A DNA stretch of 64,000 nt from Hysterangium stoloniferum (GCA_015178975.1 WHVD01000162.1:62001-126000), one strand, 5' to 3'; positions 22,145 through 35,277 are shown, numbered from the stretch's first letter. Program-made: numbers and translations. The notes: generated from the letters alone by a model not told the origin.

Positions 22145-22712
22145 TGTTAAGTTGTGTGCCACGAGGTCGGAAGTCCAATGGGGTCTGAATGAAAGGACAT
22201 GGCTTCAGCTTGTGTGCTGCACCCTCACAAAGTTACCATCAGTTGTCCTTAAATTTCAAATGTGCAAGAACTTATCTATCGAGAATCTGAACAGTGGTTG
22301 AACTGTCAGATTCCTGGATTGGTAGAGGGCAGAGAGAGAAAGAAGATTGGAGGTCCAAGAGAAGAGTGAAGAACTAGTAGAGTAACTAAGTTGATATTCT
22401 GATTGCTCTGTAACTACTTTACAGTTTGGTATATATACAGATTTCCAGCATCTTGCAGTACTAATGAGGAGACAAGGAAAGTTCCTAAAGTAGAACAAGA
22501 GCATAACTAATCAGGAATACAACAGGTATGGGTTTCTGATACTCAGAGAATACAAACTAGGATGAAAGACATAACATATGTATTCAGATATACAGTGTGT
22601 ACTAATCGGGACATAAGGAAATGGCCTAAAAAGGAAATCTGGTATCCGATGGGTATCCGAGAATGAGGGGTGATGTCAGGTGGTTTGGAGGTTGTTCGGG
22701 ATTCTGAGCATG

Positions 22713-23716
22713 TGTTATGACCAGAATTCCCGCTGGACTCTGGGCACTAACTTATATGCACCTGTGCCCTATATGCACCAATTGTCAGTTTACTGGAATT
22801 ACCACTGGACTCCGTACATCAGACTTGTCCACATTTGACTTCGTTACTTCATGTATCAGTCACTGGAATACCTGCTGGACTCTGTCCCTGTCTATGTCCA
22901 ACTCTGTCCCATGCATCAGTCACCAGACCCCGCTCAGAAACCCTGTCATCCCTCTAACTGAGCCCTGTTCCTGTTTTAGTCAAATGACCTGTCATGATTC
23001 AGACTCCACTCCCGCTCCATTCCCATTATGGTTTTATGACCTGTCACAATTTGGACTCCACTCCATTCCGTTCTGTTCCATTCCTAACACCAAGTTTGGT
23101 GTTTACTTATCTCGTTTTATGTTTGTTAGTTTTGTTTTCATTATTACTGGATTTGGTATGTTATTCATTCCACAGTCTAAATAGTCTGGCAGAAGTTGTA
23201 CATACAATCCAGTCAGAAAATCAGCTTAGATTCTCCCCAGTAATCTTAGTATATTTTCTGCTCTAAACTCCTCTTTGAATTACATACACCGCTCTCGCTA
23301 GTCAGAGCCCACAGGCTCCGACGCATCTATCACTCAACCTCTGACTTATCTATCTCGACTCCCCGACCTCTCAACCCACAACCTCTCAACCCACAACCTC
23401 TCAACCCACAACCTCTCAACCCACAACCTCTCAACCCACAACCTCTCAACCCACAACCTCTCAACCCACAACCTCTCAACCCACAACCTCTCAACCCACA
23501 ACCTCTCAACCCACAACCTCTCAACCCACAACCTCTCAACCCACAACCTCTCAACCCACCACCCATGAACTCCACCTGGACTCCCTGGGATTCCCGTCTG
23601 CCCATTTGAAATTGGACAACACAATCTCACAAGGGCACAGCCTATAAGCTGAAGCCAAGTCCTACTGGATTTCCCGTGGGTTTCTCTGGAAACCCTCTGT
23701 GTATGCACCCTTAACA
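22713..23716 (+). mobile_element. Solo LTR, family X, with expanded minisatellite
   Basis: TGTTATGACC...CTTAACA, flanked by GCATG (22708-22712, 23717-23721). Longer than the other X copies because of the 15-bp array. Shared box at about 23630-23660. Confidence 0.9.
23365..23562. repeat. 15-bp minisatellite, about 13 units
   Basis: Unit ACCTCTCAACCCACA inside the X LTR. Other X copies (for example 40340-40380 and 48930-48960) have only one to three diverged units. Confidence 0.92.
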
Positions 23717-23731
23717 GCATGGGTCATAACA

Positions 23732-25678
23732 GGGGTAAAGAATCATAGCTTGCTGATAATGCCTTCAGGGATATTAGAGAGGGAGTAAGGTGGCTGAAAG
23801 ACTAAATGGGGGTAATTGAAGTTGAGAGTAGAACTAAAGAATAGTAACATACATGGTAGGAACTTTATACTAAGGTGTAATGGATGAGTGGAGGGGAGGA
23901 TAACCCAAAACTTTAAAAGTTATTTGTTCACTAAAGTATATATATTTATATTGTTTGTTGTAGAATTAATATTTAATCAAAATCAGTCCATCAGGTGATA
24001 CTCTGGAGAATAAGGAAATATTAATATTTATCTTGTATCTGACAAAAGTTAATCAAACAAACATATATAGATTATCCTTTTGGGGATAAACTCCACAACA
24101 TGGATTGGTTGGCCAGATAGTTCTGGTTAACTTTCTAAACCAAATAAATTTAAATTATATGAACTACATTTGAAAGTTCACATGTAAACAAGAGAATGCA
24201 TCTTATCCCAAATATTAAGTCATAACCCAGATAATCTTGTTTAACCATGACATTTGTGTATATTTTAAAAGTCATAGAGATACTAGAGAATGCATCTCAT
24301 CCCAAAGATTAAGTCATAACCCAGATAATATTGTTTAACCATGACATTTGTGTATATTTTAAAAGTCACAGAGATACTAGAGAATGCATTTTATCCTAAA
24401 GATTAGGTAACAACCCAGATAATCTTGTTTAACCATGACATTTGTGCATATTTTAAAAGAACATACAAGTATTAAAGATGAAATTTTGGGGTAATGAAAT
24501 ATAAACCCCTAAAACATGTAGTCATAGCCAAAGGAAATAGTCTCACTTAAAATATGAGGACTTTTCCATAAAATTTTGGATATTCAATGAATTGTGACTA
24601 TCCTCCAGGTCTGATCAAGGAAGTGAGAAGTAGCAATGGGGTAAAGGAAGCATGGGAAGGAGTAGGGATCAGACTGGAACTAAATATGATGTAACAAAAG
24701 TATTCTAAAGGGTATGAGGTGGAAAATAATGTTCACATGTAGAACAGGTGATGGGAGAGCATTGGGATGGAGACAGGATGGGATGATGAAAAGGGAAAGC
24801 TATAGTGAACCAAGTGTCAGAGCACTGCAGGCAGTGACACCATGATAGGGGGTACTGAGCCAGAGGGTGAGGAGGGTAAAATGAGGTTGCAGGGAGCTGA
24901 ATGACATGGATCCTAACATGGCCACCCACAAGCTTGTTTTACCCTCATTAGCCTCTGGTACTCTGCTATTGGTACCCCTGACCACAGTATCACCACCTAT
25001 GGTGCATGGCCCAACAGTTGGTTTACTATAGCTTTCTCCTTTCATTATTCTGTCCCATCTCCATCCTGATGCCCTTCCATCACCTGCTCAATGTGTAAAT
25101 AATACTTTGCCACCTCATACCTTTTAGTATAATTTAATTACATTGTATTCACTTTTAGTTTGATCCTTACCCTTTTCCATGCTTCCTTCAACACTCAATA
25201 CTTCTCACTTCCTTGATCAGACCTCTGCTCATCCATCACACCTTCATATAAAGTTCCTACCATGTATGCTACTATTATTCAGTTCTAATATTGACTTAGA
25301 TTACTTCCATTTAGTCTTCAACCACTTTACTCCTCTCTAATACCCTCAAAGACATTGTTGGCAAGCCACAACTCTTTACCCTATGACCCCTAGCATTTCA
25401 GCTCTCCATGTTAGGATCCCAGTCATTCAGTCTCCCACAACCTTGTTCTACTCTCCCCACTCTCCAGCATCCCACCATTGGTACCCCTGACCATGGTGTC
25501 ACCACCTGCAGTGCCCTTCCCCTTTTTGTCATCCTATCCCATATCCATCCCAATGCTCTCCTGTCACCTGTTCTACTTGTAAATGATATTTTGCCACCTC
25601 ATACCCTCTAGAATACTTCTATTACATCATATTTAGTTCTAGTTTGATCCTTATTCCTTCCCATGCCTCCTTTGACCC
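23732..25678. repeat. Inverted and direct repeat cluster
   Basis: 23735-23900 reads back, inverted, near 25240-25400 (GTAGGAACTTTATA against TATAAAGTTCCTAC). The block at 24600-24900 reads back inverted near 25030-25240 and again at 25480-25678 (GATGGGAGAGCATTGGGATGG against CCATCCCAATGCTCTCCTGTC). So three copies of one unit lie in alternating orientation around an AT-rich centre. No coding region or LTR end recognised. Confidence 0.65.
24191..24465. repeat. 94-bp tandem repeat, three units
   Basis: Units start at 24191, 24285 and 24379 with AGAGAATGCAT and share TTGTTTAACCATGACATTTG. Confidence 0.88.
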
Positions 25679-27024
25679 TGTGATGTATCCAGTCTATTTT
25701 CACAAATTTTCCCTTATTTTTCCAGAATTTATTTTCCATTTAATTTAATTTAATTTATTTATTATTTCAAGAATTGGGCTGTTTCCTTTTAACTTCACAT
25801 ACTCAAGGCTTTGAATGATGTCACATTATGTAATTGAAGCCTAGAGCAGTTGAAATATATTTTTAATAAGCCAGTTTATCCATTTTTGGGTGGCCAGGTT
25901 TTTTATTTTATTACATTTTTATTACATATGTATATTATTGCATATATGCACATTATTTAATCTCAATCATGTGACATCGTGTGATGGTGCATTTACATGT
26001 CATTGCATATAGTTTTCACAGCTGCCCAGCCAGGTTTACTTCCAGTTCAGCCTGGCATATTTTTGCTTCCACTCTCAGCCATAGCTTCTGACTCAAGTGA
26101 CTCAGATCTTTGAGTCAGGTGAGAGCTATGTTAAAAGCGTAGAAAATGAATGGCCAGACTGGGGATTGAACCCAGGGCTTCTGCATATATAGCAGGGGTG
26201 TTAACCATTACATACACCACCTGACCCTGGGAAACACTGCTAGCATCATTCAATCTAACAAGCTATGATATCAGTGGAATTATGGAAACCTCTAGAAGCT
26301 TCTAAAGATCCCCTAATCAGCTACCTAGATACCACCAAGCAGCACCACCTACACATATAAAAGGAGGCCTAAATCTTGAATAAAAAAAACTGCTTCACTA
26401 CTATCAACAGCACCAGCTCAGAAGCACTATCTTCTTCATACTAAAGGACAGAGTAATAGCCTTAGTGTGAAATTACTTAACTGCAAGTAACACTTGCAGA
26501 ATATTGAACTCTTTGTCAGCATTCTTGAACTTAGCTAATTCATCTAAGTTCCCTCAGCCTCCCAGAAACCTTTAGGCTTACTCATCACATAGTAAATCTA
26601 AAGTTTTATTACTGAAATCCCTGCCCATTTAGGTTATTCAAGAGCCCATATTAACAGCACAGTTAATTGATCTTTAAACAAACACTGGGATATTCAACTC
26701 TTGGACAATCTCTCTATTTATAAACTACAGTATTTGACAGCTTGTTAAATCTTTATAAATAGTAAACTCAAAAGCTACAAGAAAGCAAAGGCTTATGAAA
26801 AGTTTCTGCCAACTTGCATATTGCACATACATTCAGCTCCCAAATCTTTATTCTCAAGAAGAACTAACCTTCATAGAGCATGTCACTACAAGTTCATCTG
26901 AATTTTTCAGGAGACCAAACAAATATTGACTTTAGTTGTTTAAGCCTAATAGTGCAGCTAATTAATCTATCAGTATTTAAATTACTGGACCTTTATTTGT
27001 TTATTTCTTGAATCCTTTGTGTCA
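25679..27024 (+). repeat. Long LTR of the copia element seen at 40661
   Basis: Starts TGTGATGTATCCAG and follows 40661-41874 for about 1.2 kb apart from the inserted SINE. Both copies share TATAAAAGGAGGCCTAAAT-type promoter sequence and CAACAGCACCAGCTCAGAAG. The 3' end (about 27024) diverges from the other copy and no target duplication is visible, so the end is approximate. Confidence 0.7.
26131..26260 (-). mobile_element. tRNA-derived SINE with AGCTATG target duplication
   Basis: A 130-bp insertion flanked by AGCTATG at 26124-26130 and 26261-26267. The related LTR at 41113 has the site once. On the minus strand, 26226-26152 folds as a tRNA: acceptor GGTCAGG/TCTGGCC, D stem GGTGT/ACACC, T arm CTGGG-TTCAATC-CCCAG with box B. 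The tail ends TTTTCTACGCTTTTAA, like the element at 4373-4467. Confidence 0.85.
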
Positions 27025-28779
27025 GAGCTGTGGGACAGGATTCAGAAAGTATGGGTCAGGATAGAGCCAATGTACACTAGGATTTGATTGAGAGTATGCC
27101 TAAGAGGGTTCGGGTAGTGATTGAGGCAAAGGAAGGCTATATATACCAAGTATTAGAGTATATCAGAATGTGTTTGTATTATACCAGCTGCAAACTATTG
27201 CAATGATAGCTACTCAGGAAACATTTTATCTCACATCAACAACTCAACTGAATATGTTCTATATGGGCTCAAATAAAATCCATGTAGTACTGTTTCACAC
27301 ACTAATTTATTTTAATTTAGCTATTTTCTGTTAGTTCTATTTGTCAGTCTCTGAAAAGTTGCAAAACATTGCAATGATTTTGCAAGTCACTGTATCTTAT
27401 ACACCACTATAGACTAATGGAAATCTGCACTTGTTTGTACTCTGATACAAATCTGGTCTACATTATACATACTTACTGTGTGTCAAAAAAGAACAGAGTC
27501 TATTTTTATTATGGTCCCCTTGTATGTATGAGTCAAGTGATATAAGTCTGCGATCTGCAAAGTAGAATGGAGAACATATACCCCCCTCCCCTTGCCATAT
27601 TGTAGTGACTGCAGCTAGCATGAAGGCACAATATCATGGCTTAAAACAAATAAAATAAATGTTTTTTTTACCGGTGTTATACATTGGCCATTTTTCTGAT
27701 TTTTGTGTCCACCTCAGATGAAGAAAAGACTAACCAAATACAGATGACACTCTAGCAGACTTAGCGAATGAGATTTGCATCACCAAACACCGCCCATACG
27801 CTGCGGGATGATCTCTAATTTGTCCAATGAAACCATTAGATATCATATGAAACAAAAAGCTTCTCATTTTTTTAGAAGCACAGTCTATATGTGATGCTAT
27901 TTCGGAAATCACCCAAAGACCTGATCGCGATAATCACTTGGGGATAAAGCAGTCTAACAGACGTATTTTACAGCTCAATAGTGCTATGATCATGAAATAT
28001 TACATGGTACAACTTCCATTATTACTTCAGTATAAACACCATCGGAGTCGGGTTATAATCTTCGTCACTATATGCTTAATGATAAATTATGTTTTCTTTC
28101 TACTCTTTCGACTCCAAACAGGTTCAAGCGTGAAGGTCTTATAAATGACTTTAGCTTCGCTTACAGTGTCTGTACTTTCATAGGCAAAGGGGGCTTTCAC
28201 CCAGCGGCGTGAATATACCTGCTGAGCTTTGGTCGGGCTTTTGGGCTTTTCAACGAAAGACGTTTCCTAAACCCTATCACCGCTATTTTCTTCTGATTTG
28301 AGACCTTTTGGACTTGTAATCCCACCCAACGGATAGTTTTCGCTCCGGTTGCAGGGAAACAGCTATCCTGTAATTCCTATGAGTCCGTATGTATGGAAAG
28401 AAAGAAAAAAATCGTGGAAACCATATCGTTCAGCCGGATCGGCTGGAGAAACAGGCACTGTCGTCCCACTTTTTTTATAAAAATTATCCTCGAAATGGGA
28501 TTAAATGGGCACCGACACCGATCATACCCCAATAATTGACATTGATAATCGCGTGGATGGGTTTCAACACAGCCAGACAGTCACTCACTATTATTCTTGG
28601 GCTGTAAAGGATACATAAAGCAGCGTTGGAATTGACGCAAGCAGTGTGAGCCTTTATCGGTATCATATGTATCATTGAAAGTTATATAATGAATTACGTG
28701 GAGAGTAAGTTAGGTTGCATATTGTCAGTATATATGATACAATTACGATTGCTCTGCCTCCAGTTCCCCCGTACGCCTC
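27025..28779. other. Repeat remnant, then single-copy sequence; no supported gene
   Basis: 27020-27300 (TGTCAGAGCTGTGGGACAGG..., TATA-like CTATATATACC near 27140) resembles another LTR, but I cannot confirm both ends. From about 27500 the sequence is unlike any other repeat here. Short open frames have no domains. Confidence 0.35.
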
Positions 28780-28905
28780 GTCACTGCTAGGAGAGAGGGA
28801 TCGACAATACCCGTCAGCAGTTGAAAGATATAGAATCAGAAAAATTACTACAACTTCATTTGAAGCTGGCAATTGTTGCTGATATTCGACATCCTCAATT
28901 GTCGA
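28780..28905 (+). pseudogene. Decayed fragment of an MLKL-like paralogue
   Basis: The plus strand reads IDNTRQQLKDIESEKLLQLH, continuing KLAIVADI. It matches IDKLSRQLKDIE plus KLAINM in the gene at 11526 and ILKLHLKLAIRLN in that at 35339. An acceptor-like CTGCCTCCAG precedes it at 28771, but a TAG lies in frame just upstream, and no other exons are found nearby. Confidence 0.5.
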
Positions 28906-29402
28906 CTGGGATTGCTCCATATTCTCCTGCGAGCATTGGAACACATTAAAAAGAAAGAAAAAAAGAGAAAAAAAAGATTGCATCCATCCACCTCCAAAAG
29001 TCTCCCCAAAGACCAATACAAAGTGGTGATGCATTGACTACGAATGGTTAATTGAAAGTAGTATCCAACGATGCTTACGACCCAAGCATGCTCTTGGGCA
29101 TCCCGTAAATCAGGCATATATATTCCGCTATAGTGACAAGGCAAGTCACAGTTACGTGAGCCAGAAAGTTGAGTCCCGCAATATTACTTTTTGTCACCTT
29201 GTCGTAGTATTAACAGCTATTGCCACTTAGTAGCGTATCGTCATGAGGCAAAACATTATAGAGAAGTAGTCACTAGCTTGAGGGAGCCAAGCATAGATGG
29301 AAAGAAAGATGTTGGGAATGGGGGGTGGGAGTAACTTAGTCCATTTCCTTTAAATGCACCGACAACCAAAAAGACAAGGTGTGAGTTCAGAGATCAATCA
29401 CA

Positions 29403-29780
29403 TTACACGCCAGCAGTGCGAGCGTGCGTTACTAGTAGCTCCAAGCGGGCTTTGGCAATGAGAAGTTCATCTCTAAATCCCGACAGTAACTCACAGCTCA
29501 TGAAGTCGTTTCTCTTTGATTGCATGCGTGATCCTCGGAGCGCTCTGGCAATGATTGACATTGAACACACAAGGTGCTTATAACCAGGCAGTGCCATGAT
29601 GCAAACCGCTCTGCTTACTCCTAAGAGTCGTATCAGAGCAGACAACAGCAGTAGGTAAAGGGGTGAAAAGTCCATTTCGCAAAAGGAAATAAATGTGGAG
29701 AAGGTCTGGAGATGTCACTTGTGTCCAAATATCCTTATACGCATTCACATCCAGTGGTAGTCCAGCAGTGCAATGATCCA
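29403..29780 (-). CDS. Hypothetical protein, possible last exon
   Basis: A minus-strand frame reads LLGVSRAVCIMALPGYKHLV, then FMSCELLSGFRDELLIAKARLEL, to a stop at 29403. The C-terminal part looks helical and of ordinary composition. An overlapping frame to 29781 (MDHCTAGLPLDV...) may belong to an upstream exon. No family recognised; it may be a gene remnant. Confidence 0.3.
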
Positions 29781-29781
29781 C

Positions 29782-31249
29782 AATCGCGATATAATGTGTA
29801 CCAGCACCTCACATCTCAGGAGAACTTTTGAAATTAGTTCCACATGACCTAACACAGCGTTAGGAACTCAGGTTCCGATATCAGAATACCCATAGAAAGC
29901 TTCGAAAATATTATGTTGCATCAAAACATATATATAGCGCTGTGTTAACTTAGACAAATAGGCAAGCGTATGGTGTAAACTTTACATTGACAATCTAACG
30001 GCACAAAACAAGAAGCCCAGGAAGTTTGACAGGTCGACATTGTCTGTTTGACTGGTCTGCTGTTAAGGACAGCCATTGCCAGCAATGGCAATTCTCATTC
30101 AGTCTAAATTAACACAAAGAAAATTTTTCAAACTATTCACTATTCTGAATTCTAAAAGAATCACTGTGGTAAGCCAAACTATCATTAATTTGGCCTGATT
30201 CCGCACTTCGACTCATTGAGGCGCTCGCGCTAGGCACTTCTTTCAATCTTTCTATTGCACCTTCAACAGGTGAGCGCACTTCAATGTCACGGTTTAGCTT
30301 GCACATGCCATTAGCTTGAACAGTGGCAGCGCCTTTTGTCTCTTATCTAATTTACGGCGTAATATGCTCGATACCTGTAATTCGTTGTTTTGCGCGTTCT
30401 AAATCACACCGTCCGTCCCAGAACATCATTGCAGTTCAATTATTTACGGATAGTTGAGATTAATTTACATAAAGTAAAAGGGCGAAACACTGTCAGTGCG
30501 TTTATACGTAGATCATCTAAAATTGAAGCATCCTGCTAGTGAGAAAGCTACCGCTACTTTATAGGGCATTAGTTGGGTACTCATATATGCAGGTTCTGTT
30601 CTTGACTGTTGACAACCGTGAGAGCTAAATCAAGCATAAAGTTCTTAAAGGTATCTGTGCCTCAATTTACCTTGACGGATATTAATGTGGGATTGAGGCT
30701 GCAAAGAAACGTGTGTGTATAACCCGGCTGCTGTAGTTAAGTCTCGGTGCCAAAGAACAATTCGAGTGGCGATATAATTTTCACCAGAATAGATCGTGCC
30801 AGTAATTTATATGATGCAAGTCGGAGTTATCAGGCTGTTAGCAAAAGCTGATGGAAAAACGATATCATTCTGAACTTAGATATTTTTAGCGTTCTTCAGA
30901 TTCTTTTCTAGAAACAACTGAGTCAAACGAAGGCTCTTCAAACGTGACAATATTTCTAGATAAAATATTATGGATAAGCCTTCTTTCTAATATTCGCGGA
31001 CTTGACAGTTCTGGATGAGATCCTATCTATTACATGTCTTCCTACACTAACAATACGGCAGCCACGTCAGGAGTGGCAGTATTGTATTCACACGCTTATG
31101 TAGCCTTTCAATTCCTTTTCTCTCCCAGATATTAGAAAATTGATATATAATATGAAGTTGCGGGAGGGCGTAGAAGGCAATACATATAATCGGGGGAGAG
31201 CCAGTAATGAACATGTTCTGGATTCTTAACATTTTTGGAGTGGGTTTTG
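29782..31249. other. No supported gene
   Basis: No open frame with domain or splice evidence, and no match to the repeats described here. Confidence 0.35.
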
Positions 31250-32015
31250 TCTGGTGATTTTAATCCTCTTCTATTTGTCTGTTTCGACACCCGTCATTGA
31301 GAACAAGTTCCAAGTTCGTGACTCAACCTTTCCCCGCCTACTGATCCGAGTTTACGGCCCTTTATTCTCTAGCACTTTCTCCTTTGAATCCTCTCTATGC
31401 TGGAAACTTTCAACAATATTGCTGGATGGGCTACCGTTACCAATTATGACTCGTCTCGGATGTATGCTTGAAGCAGTAGCTAGAAAAGACACATCACTTT
31501 TAACCTACAACACAGCGCACCAAACTTCTTCGGATAGTGATTCGCCTCAATATTAAACCCATAGTTATTGATTCGCTCTATGAGTCTTTGTATGACACTC
31601 GCACCACGCCCACGATACATCCAGATACTTTCTCCCATTGCTAGAGACCATTTAGGCGTGGTGTTCCGTTTTCCTGACGAAGGTATGCTCATTTTATTTA
31701 ATTATTTACCGACTATAAGATTTCTCCCAGGACCCTTGAAGTATCATATATTCAACAGACGCGAATTAAAAGGTGTAAATTATAAACTTCATATTCAAGT
31801 AATGATCGAAGCAGCCAACGAATGGGACCATTTAGTATTTGCTGGAGCAATACAGTGGCACCTAACTTATAAGTTACCAGTGCCTCTCAGCACCATTCAC
31901 GAGATAAATGTGAAGGATCAAGATTTATCTCGACCGACACTCAAACTATCTCCATTATTGCCAACGGTCCAGACATCATTTCTATCAAAAATCTTAATGA
32001 CGGAAAATGGTTGAC
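31250..32015 (+). CDS. Putative spliced gene, unknown product
   Basis: An exon reading SPIARDHLGVVFRFPDE ends at donor GTATGC near 31682. The intron ends TTCTCCCAG near 31730. The next exon is open for about 95 codons (LKYHIFNRRELKGVNYKLHI..., AANEWDHLVFAGAIQWHL) to a stop near 32014. Upstream frames from 31250 are less certain. I do not recognise a domain. It may be a diverged or broken relative of the neighbouring multi-exon genes, but I see no alignable motif. Confidence 0.35.
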
Positions 32016-35000
32016 CAGGATTTTGGTACGTCATAAGACCTCCCAGAAATTACTGGTTTTATGAGACAAATATAGGTGTACATAAATTTCCGCACATATC
32101 GAAAGTTCCCATCACTCCCGTTTAGCATAGCTGCCTCACAGTACTATCCTACACAGTAGTGACCCCGGCAGGCCTATAGACCAGTAGTGCGAGGACAGCT
32201 GGTTTTAATACATGAGATAAATGATGACCTCCAATGAAAGCAATACACTGCATAAAAACACTTGCAGTAGGCTTCGGTGCAATATGGAGTTGTAATAGTG
32301 GAAGTGCACAAATTTTGGAATTTGGCGAAAAATGCGCACTCACACTCGGTATAAAATCGTGCTTGTATGGAGTGCTAATTAATAATTCTCCATAACACGC
32401 TTCACTGAGGTCAATTAAATGCTGATTTCCAGCCCGTTTGCGACCCTTATGCCTCAGCCCCATTCAGTGTCCCATTCGCTTTTTTTACTGTCCAGTTTGG
32501 GCGAAAGCCTCCATTCAATTCCTCATACTCCCTTTTTGTCTCTCACTGCCTTTGAAAGCATTGATACACTTACATCATTTGGTAGCCTTCTGTCATTGAT
32601 GAATCCGGCAGTCTGGAGCAATGTATAGATTGTATAACTAGTTTGGATTTCGTCTGCAATATTTTACGAGTTTTTAGGCTAGAGTTGAGTTATACATGAA
32701 ATTCGTAAATGTCACTTTATTTCAGTTCTCTGACTACATGGATAAATAGTTCACGCCTGAAAATGAGTCTACTACGTGCGCTTCATACAAGCAGAAAAGT
32801 GCAAAGGTGGGCACTTTCAGAACATTTTGCCACTTAAATTCGGTGCATCAGTGAAAGGCGGCAAGACCCGCGAGCAACCACATTCAATCCCTTCTTTCCC
32901 ATGATACTTTTATAAAGTGTAGAAGGAACTTCATTTCGATCGATGGGGTATGTAAGGGGGTCAATTAAGTCTCTTTTCTTCCTGAAATTATACATATGTC
33001 TCTCTCACTTAAAAACAGGAATGCAAGGGCAATAATACTACTATTAGGTTATGTCTAGAGTAGGCAATTCGGCCTGGGGAATTGCGAGAGAGTGTGAGAC
33101 ACGTCAAAAGTCTCTAATTATACTTAATGCCACACCTTGGAACCTGCACCACACATCGAATTTTATAAGTAATTAGCTTTTCATCTAGAAATATGAAGAC
33201 GCCTGCCCAGCATCGGTCAGGGTTTTGACGTTTTTCCGACATGGGCACCGCCGTGACAAGAGCATCAGGTTTGCCATTCAGGGGCTGCTCTGATTATTGC
33301 TTCGGAAATCGTTGAGTGGGGTTCCGAAAATCGTCGAATAATCTAGAGACTTACATAATGCCATACTTTTGCCAGATCTGATGTATCCGGAATATGGGGC
33401 TTATTTTATTTTGTTATACTAAAGCTTCAACACAAATATGCACCTGTTGGAACTTATATGGGATGAGAAAGCCAAATAAAATATGCAACAGTAAATAAAA
33501 TATCTCTGCCTTAACTATGAATTTGATATCGGGCTGAAATTGTAATGCTAATTCTTTCAGTTTCTTATTGTGTAATAAGTAAATAAAATGGAATTGAGAG
33601 ATATTTACGTTCTGGTTCGCGACTAATAAAGCATTTACATGTATATCGGTTTTTTCAAAAAAAGAAAAAAAGAAAATCGCAAGCAGAAATTTGACATGTT
33701 CTGCGCTCCGAGTTGCCTTCCTCCCATTACCAACATATATATCTCGCCGGGTAGTGCCGTACCTGTCCTTTTGCAACTTCGCATAGGTCGAATCACGTTC
33801 GTTGTTCCCTTCAGAATATAGATTTTGTTAATATGCACCTTAAGGATCCATAGGACTATATTTCGGCTTCCAGGAGAGCAAGCTGGTTGGGGGGTGAACA
33901 CATAATAAGCCTAAAATATCTGAATTGCTTGCCACTCGTGACGTCCAACCAATGCTTCTTCTGCGCCTCTGGTTGTTGTAAGCCATATGCGGTGAGGGAT
34001 CTCAGCCGGATTCTCTAGATCTGTAAATAAATAAAAAGAATCTTATCCATACTTTGTTTTCGCAGATAGCCACGTGTATGTGCTTCTTTAGATTCAGCGT
34101 TTAAGGTTTAGTGAGGAGGAATGGGGGACGCTGCTAATAGCTGAATTTAGAATGTGTATTTTTCCCATCCATTTTCTTGTAGGTCAACATAAGTTAACAT
34201 AGTAACTCAAATTTCCATCATTCAGATTCTTGGCACGGTCTATTTAAGCGAAACTCACGTCTGTCCTATCAAGACACCGTCTGTTCTTAGGCTCTGGCTA
34301 CACTGGTTGCGTTACACGCTTGTTTGCCGCTGCCAGCGGAAGTTCTTTTCTCCTCCCCCATCAGAAGAATCCCTCAAGATAAACTGGGTCACGCATAGCC
34401 TACTACTACTCTTTGAGGAATAACTCTGATAACTGTCTATACGATTCCCTACTTTCTGTCAGTGTATAGGAGTTGCTCATCCCTCTGGGGACTTCAAATT
34501 AAAATGACCCACGCCTTGAACACATTGTATCTATCCTATCACAATCCTTTACACGTCTTAAACCGAGTGAAGGCATATTTATAAGAGATAGAACTCCCAA
34601 GATGGTCTGACCAATCGTGGAATGGAAATAATGATTAACACTGATTTCCTGAGAATAACTCCTTGCAGTGCATTCCTTCTAACGTCTAGGAATCTCGACA
34701 ACGAAAACCCACAGGACACTGGCATAGGAAACACCACCCCTTTGGTTAAATAAGAGTACAAAGTTGGCTTTAGAGGCAGCTGCCACGCTGAAGTGATTGA
34801 CCCTTTATGCGGTAGGGATGGAGTAACAGTCGGGCAGAATGTCCTAGGCTTCTTTCAGGACAATTCGTGCCAGGTGTGAACTTTAAGGGGCCATATCAAC
34901 CAATATCAAATGATAACTTGGCCGTTTGTAATTATTATTTGCAAGCACAAAATAGCTGCAAGGCGGTTTATGTATTGTTTTGGGACTCAATTGAAATTCT

Positions 35001-35270
35001 ATTGGCTATTCGTTGTCAGTCCTGTCTTGTCGAACCGAGTCGAACATCCATCGAATGGCTGTTTGGCAACGGGGTCTTTTTGCGCGCAATTGCTTAATGC
35101 AGCAACTTTCACTCGTTTATGCTATTTAGATGTCAAAGTATGAAATAATTTACTGCTGTGTATTTGTCTGTCTGCATGTGATATGATTCTGGTATGGGGT
35201 TCTCAGGCTAAGTGCTAGCCTAGATTACATTGACAAGTGAGATACCAACACTGCACTGCTAGACTACCGG
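32016..35270. other. No supported gene
   Basis: Frames at 32149-32463 (minus), 32419-32628 (plus), 33414-33776 (minus) and 34867-35143 (plus) have no domain, no paired splice sites and no second copy in the window. Confidence 0.35.
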
Positions 35271-35277
35271 TGCATAT

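Larger units (their letters stand above)
22145..23731 (-). mobile_element. LTR interrupted by a younger LTR
   Basis: Starts TGTTAAG at 22145. It is split at 22712 by the solo LTR 22713-23716 and finishes GGTCATAACA at 23731. Flanks are GAGGT and GGGGT, a target duplication with one change. It resembles family Z (TTGATATTCTGATTG, TATATATACAG) and carries the shared box at about 22199-22230. Confidence 0.7.

Noticed and set aside
23365..23562. CRISPR-like array
   Set aside because: Units are contiguous with no spacers, and the sequence is eukaryotic; it is a minisatellite in an LTR.
33414..33901. Minus-strand frames with a hydrophobic stretch as a membrane protein
   Set aside because: The hydrophobic run comes from an A/T tract, and there is no start or splice support.
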